Below are positions 13,201 to 15,496 of a stretch of DNA of 15,496 nucleotides, piece by piece. Position numbers and translations under genes: made by a program. The DNA comes from Patescibacteria group bacterium. GTDB lineage: Bacteria; Patescibacteriota; JABMPQ01; JAHIRA01. Numbering within the stretch: position 1 is the first letter of the stretch; the number at the start of each line of letters is the position of its first letter. The stretch lies in contig JAHIRA010000023.1 in NCBI GenBank assembly GCA_018818905.1, positions 1-15,496 on the forward strand. Reading direction: 5' to 3'. A model generated the notes under the pieces. The model had not been told where the DNA came from. It was given only the letters and a program-made list of their open reading frames with translations, and did no database searches.

Positions 13201-14359
13201 GGTTCTTCCGGTGTTTGAGGCTATCAATGTAGCCTCTGATGAGAAGGTTGAGTCTTGGTGGCTTAGCGCTCGTAAAGATCTGGCAGACTCGCTCGAGAGT
13301 GTAATTGACAGTCTCCAAGAAAAACTTGGGAAAATGCCTGAAGCTGGAAAAGAAAGAGCAGCGACACAAATTAAGGCGTATCAAGACCTGCTAACCTTCT
13401 GCTCTGAATATACTTTTTTGGAAGGAGATGACACTGAGAATTCTATAGTCAAAGTCATGGAAGCTCTGAGCGAAGTTCCGCTTAAAAACAACAAGGTTCT
13501 TGTAGATACTTTAAGGAAAGTCGCTTGTTTTCATTTAATTGAAACAATGCCAACCAACTACACTTTCATGGACCCCTTTAGACAGCCAGAGCTGGATTCT
13601 GCGGAGAAGGTGAAAGTTTTGGATAACTTCATCAAAGAATATCTAGGCGAACATTATCTTCATCCATCAAAAGATCCAATCCAGACATACCATCAACCGT
13701 TTTCAAAAAATGTGTACAGAAACATGAAAAGCATTTTTGGTCTAACGGGTGATTTTAGAAAACGGCCACTTGGTCTTTTGCGAAATAAAATTGATGCCAT
13801 CGAAAGTTCAGGAGAGGTTATTGTCGAAAATACTACTGATGTCAAACTTGTTCCTGTGAGAAAAATGCTTCGAGTCTCCAGCGGAACAATTGGGGACGCT
13901 TGTTTTGACAAACAGGACTTGTTACTTGCAAAAGGTAGGTGGCCCTTATTAACCTCGATTGTCTTTGTGGCCAATCCGGAAACAGCAGTGGAGAGATTCA
14001 GTGGGGCAACATTGCTAATTGAAACAAAATCATTTGATGAACAGCCTACTCTTTTGGTCAGAGCAAACAATCCTTCGGAAAATCTTCTAGGCTCTGTTGA
14101 TCCTGATGCCCTAAATGCCGAAATTATAGAATATGCAATTGAAACCGCCATAAAAAGGGGCCTGAAAAGAGTCGTAGCTCCTCTCGATAAAGTTAGTGCT
14201 AGTTGTTCTAACAGGAGTAAGGTAGCTGATTATTACAAAAAAAATTTTTCTAAGGCCAAAAAAATAATGCTAAAGAATACATCAGAGACAAATTTTAATG
14301 ATTATCCTGTTTGGGATGCGAATGGGGAATACGCATGTGTTGAAATATGGCACGCATAA
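10208..14359 (+). CDS. Giant unrecognised alpha-helical repeat protein with distinct C-terminal domain
   Basis: Soluble protein of 1383 residues with no signal peptide or membrane helix; I do not recognise a characterised family. Regions in order: charged N-terminus with a Lys-rich helix (about 58-90); helical region to 340; highly charged probable coiled coil (about 375-465); more helices; a tandem repeat of 33-35 residues at about 590-770; helical region to about 1200; and a C-terminal alpha/beta domain (about 1205-1383). The C-terminal domain contains GDACFDKQDLLLAKG, strands LTSIVFVANP and TLLVRANNP, helix AEIIEYAIETAIKRG, strand RVVAPL, helix SKVADYYKKNF and final strand YACVEIW. This order resembles an acetyltransferase (GNAT) fold, a tentative reading. 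Start at 10208 (MPERYSPPYK) fits the promoter and gives a 31-nt leader; ATG 10175 is possible, ATG 10142 unlikely. No ribosome-binding site. Followed after 88 bp by another repeat protein. Confidence 0.85.
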   Translation: MPERYSPPYKDESKEERERFDHYMKYKLEDGDEKMFEALSGVSGLSREVQEDLNQHLSLEERKFVKKKKKDFSKKIEEKEKDEFLYFSKEYKTLMEYLGYENVQDLYGKIQISQIPEVKKYKEIKDPISRLEYLDQLEMPEEIACLYSVDDASTIPRIIRFQERMAKYQKMIKDPGIDVYPSSIALGLKRDVFRYSMLGEPEMEIYKKANKWCEKDEISTRHMVRLDGAGAGISSYKLLQEIYHDALKDTKKEHKAEDLTTEKIEDLAVRLGAIWLSKSMEYNLPEKGPTSSFFATPKEAIAWAKLCPRTQERLKFLRQNVSGIDLHNIQRFIGKSEPKKSVERSFHRASRMLNEFDKNPEDKRKELMDELLVKNNNSFEAKIAKIERDEARGAREIWEKVDSKEEAKKQLGEYDEYFKEEKEKIKEAYQTENERIKNLSGEEARNILLQRLEKTRRKRELERPISEKALFLLSLGHKMSERGSYSLSEIDWINTAPFGLINRCYRMHFEGVSEEGIEKYVRLSNSLGDNLANLNKEERAKLAMVSDSVLMFIGRKMTEKEARNVDPLQFDSDDLRSYLENVHLKHDWENAMKDLSDLQDFTGHKFVWTKEKLDDVIYNLSKSGPTILHEIEEVMGKKFPWTQELFDDYAKASIDTHGLEGFEEMEQKLGMKADISQQEVDNYAIYYCRCRHSGELYKIERITGKQVKWTEQMLTKIADGYSVKYNFAKDIEALEKVSGLTFKFSKEFIAKQIMKDGFYETAQALGEKVWEDRTEAQDFVAFARKAFSIQSPASRAEHCPWRNDLKKLISNQTKSGAIDLSSKQGQGMFLKYLKEIGPFNLVMLFPIFTELNREKEVRSLAEETKKLLREFGVKVDKFSKTAEVLNDLKQRKRAMIQGLQKDEIMPKVLTSVIGGEIYQSIIGSTQWSSGRSLAELVRECEHSSKTSPKLFKLPEGYETKTIKIRKQALASEVNQTDKKEEMNRLVEDERTQEIIDREVLPVFEAINVASDEKVESWWLSARKDLADSLESVIDSLQEKLGKMPEAGKERAATQIKAYQDLLTFCSEYTFLEGDDTENSIVKVMEALSEVPLKNNKVLVDTLRKVACFHLIETMPTNYTFMDPFRQPELDSAEKVKVLDNFIKEYLGEHYLHPSKDPIQTYHQPFSKNVYRNMKSIFGLTGDFRKRPLGLLRNKIDAIESSGEVIVENTTDVKLVPVRKMLRVSSGTIGDACFDKQDLLLAKGRWPLLTSIVFVANPETAVERFSGATLLIETKSFDEQPTLLVRANNPSENLLGSVDPDALNAEIIEYAIETAIKRGLKRVVAPLDKVSASCSNRSKVADYYKKNFSKAKKIMLKNTSETNFNDYPVWDANGEYACVEIWHA
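11975..12517 (+). other. Protein-level tandem repeat (about 34 residues, five units) within the giant protein
   Basis: Anchor glycines at residues 603, 636, 670, 704 and 739 give spacings of 33, 34, 34 and 35. Typical unit: IExLxxxTGxKFxWTxExLDD, then about ten residues and G-x3. Well-kept positions are G-x2-F/V-x-W/F-T/S-x-E/Q. The DNA itself is not repetitive. The period equals that of TPR and PPR helical hairpins, so a superhelical binding scaffold is likely, but the consensus matches neither. Confidence 0.75.
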
Positions 14360-14396
14360 GAAAAGCTCAGAAATGATTCTCTTTGTAATAGTTAAA

Positions 14397-14438
14397 TATA
14401 ATTCTAGTTGCCACTAAATTTGGACAGAAATTTATAAG
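14397..14438 (+). promoter_or_regulatory. Candidate promoter region of the last gene
   Basis: Two readings. TATAAT at 14397-14402 without a good -35 would give a 39-nt leader. TTGCCA (14408-14413) with TATAAG (14433-14438), spacing 19, would start transcription within a few bases of the ATG at 14448. The sequence does not decide between them. Confidence 0.35.
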
Positions 14439-14447
14439 AATCACAAA

Positions 14448-15496
14448 ATGATAGAATTTAGCGAAAATAAAAATCGAGAAAGAACAGCATTAAGCTTAGA
14501 ATTTAGTTCGTTGCTTGAAAAAAAAAGTTTCAATGAAATCAATTCTTTCTTTGATAAAAAATTTAGCGATGAGCTTGCTAATGATCCAGAACTGAAAAGC
14601 ATGGTTGCAAGATGGTTTGACGAATCAATAGCAAATTCGGAAAGAACAAGCGTATTTGCGCCTGGAAAATTGGAATCAAAAATTGCAAGCAAGTTCTTAA
14701 ATAGTGATGAAATATTAGAGATCGTGACTCAAAGAATCGGAATGGTTCTAGCCAAGGGTAATGGCAATGGTGCTAATGAGATGAAGAACGTGTTTGGTAT
14801 TCCTGATTCATTTTTCCAATCAAAAGAACTAATTTCTGTTGCTGAAGAAGGATTTTTAAAAACGGTAAGCGAAGGATATTATTCATACAAAGGTTTCCTG
14901 GAAATATTTCCATCGTTTAATGATCTTATTGAAACAGACAAAATGAAAAAAGCAGCAGAGGATGGATATGTTGATATTCTAAAAAATGGTGATCCTGAGG
15001 ATGTGCAGACGTTAGATGCCTGGGCAAGAGAGTTTAAGCTGGAAAATGACTTCCTTAACAGCGTTGAAGTCCAAGAAGCGACGAGCAATGCAGCAATTAG
15101 ATTTATCGATGAGAACAGAGAAGATGGCTTATTGTTATTTTCTAAGGAAGAGCTCAAGAAAGCTTTTGCTGAAAATAAAGATAGGCTTAAAGAGATTATG
15201 ATCGAGAATTTATCAGAAGATGGGAATGTACCATTATCCATCTTCATAAACTCTATGCACTCACCTCCTTTAGATCGTTTGTTAACCCGTGTTGAAGAGT
15301 TGTATGGAAATAAGTTGGAATATAAGAATTATCATATTTTTAAGAAAATTGAAGAAGGCGCTCTTACTGATGACATTGAGTCGCTCGGTGTAAAGCATAC
15401 GGGTGAGATTGGAATAAACGAACTTAGAAACATCCTCAGAGACAAAAGACAACAATACCTTGAAGGATCATTTGACCCCCAAGAACTGCAAGACAA
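14448..15496 (+). CDS. Unrecognised helical repeat protein, 3' end beyond the window
   Basis: Open frame from ATG 14448 to the window edge, 349 residues plus two bases, with no stop. It is soluble and strongly helical, with no signal peptide. Residues 46-245 hold about five units of 38-42 residues, anchored at D46, S86, S125, T163 and S205. Each unit reads roughly F-L-x-S-x-E-V-x-x-A-x-x-G-Y-x-x-x-L-x-x-G, then a second helix ending in F-x-I/L-x-x-x-F/L (clearest in FLNSDEIL, FFQSKELI and FLNSVEVQEA). I associate this style of repeat with large uncharacterised proteins of Candidate Phyla Radiation bacteria, from memory. The part after 280 (RVEELYGNKLEYKNYHIFKK onward) looks like the start of a different domain. 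No ribosome-binding site. Function unknown; it may act with the giant protein upstream. Confidence 0.85.
   Translation, partial: MIEFSENKNRERTALSLEFSSLLEKKSFNEINSFFDKKFSDELANDPELKSMVARWFDESIANSERTSVFAPGKLESKIASKFLNSDEILEIVTQRIGMVLAKGNGNGANEMKNVFGIPDSFFQSKELISVAEEGFLKTVSEGYYSYKGFLEIFPSFNDLIETDKMKKAAEDGYVDILKNGDPEDVQTLDAWAREFKLENDFLNSVEVQEATSNAAIRFIDENREDGLLLFSKEELKKAFAENKDRLKEIMIENLSEDGNVPLSIFINSMHSPPLDRLLTRVEELYGNKLEYKNYHIFKKIEEGALTDDIESLGVKHTGEIGINELRNILRDKRQQYLEGSFDPQELQD
14583..15180 (+). other. Protein-level tandem repeat (38-42 residues, about five units) in the last gene
   Basis: Unit anchors at residues 46, 86, 125, 163 and 205 are spaced 40, 39, 38 and 42. Conserved features are an S/T/D-x-E/K-hydrophobic helix cap, a G eleven positions into each of units 3 and 4, and a second G eight positions later. 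A two-helix unit is likely. Confidence 0.65.

Noticed and set aside
13693..14151. 152-residue open frame on the minus strand
   Set aside because: Antisense to the conserved-looking C-terminal domain of the giant protein, with no ribosome-binding site or promoter.

Overview
The window looks like chromosomal DNA of a streamlined bacterium, most likely a member of the Candidate Phyla Radiation (Patescibacteria). The grounds are indirect: moderately AT-rich DNA, most plus-strand genes without a Shine-Dalgarno sequence, and very long, soluble alpha-helical repeat proteins of a style I associate with that group. There are no ribosomal or other marker genes, so the placement is inference. The standard code fits: TGA ends the MNT gene in an ATGA overlap.

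Layout. (1) 1-3156: RND efflux pump, probably cut at its 5' end, followed by a strong intrinsic terminator. (2) 3346-4145: two-gene HEPN/MNT toxin-antitoxin module with its own extended -10 promoter and terminator. (3) 4270-5533: membrane-lipid pair, a CDP-alcohol phosphatidyltransferase overlapped by a TVP38/TMEM64 (DedA-like) membrane protein. (4) 5546-6385, minus strand: small soluble histidine kinase, convergent with the lipid pair. (5) 6515-8056: ABC-2 type exporter (ATPase plus permease, DrrAB-like) with a promoter pointing to leaderless translation. (6) 8221-9285: MscS-type mechanosensitive channel. (7) 9346-9939, minus strand: unrecognised membrane-anchored protein, with an apparent leader of about 150 nt. 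(8) 10208-14359: unrecognised 1383-residue protein with five 33-35-residue repeats and a distinct alpha/beta C-terminal domain. (9) 14448-15496: start of another repeat protein (units of 38-42 residues), running off the window.

Regions 1-6 are mostly envelope functions: export, lipid synthesis and lipid movement, osmotic safety valve, signalling. Regions 8-9 are the least explained part: two neighbouring long helical-repeat proteins with their own promoter region. They are the best candidates here for something undescribed, but the sequence alone does not show what they do. A second theme is expression signals. The two minus-strand genes share an ATTTGGAGG ribosome-binding site exactly 9 nt before ATG, while most plus-strand genes have no such site and several have a -10 box so close to the ATG that the mRNA would be leaderless.
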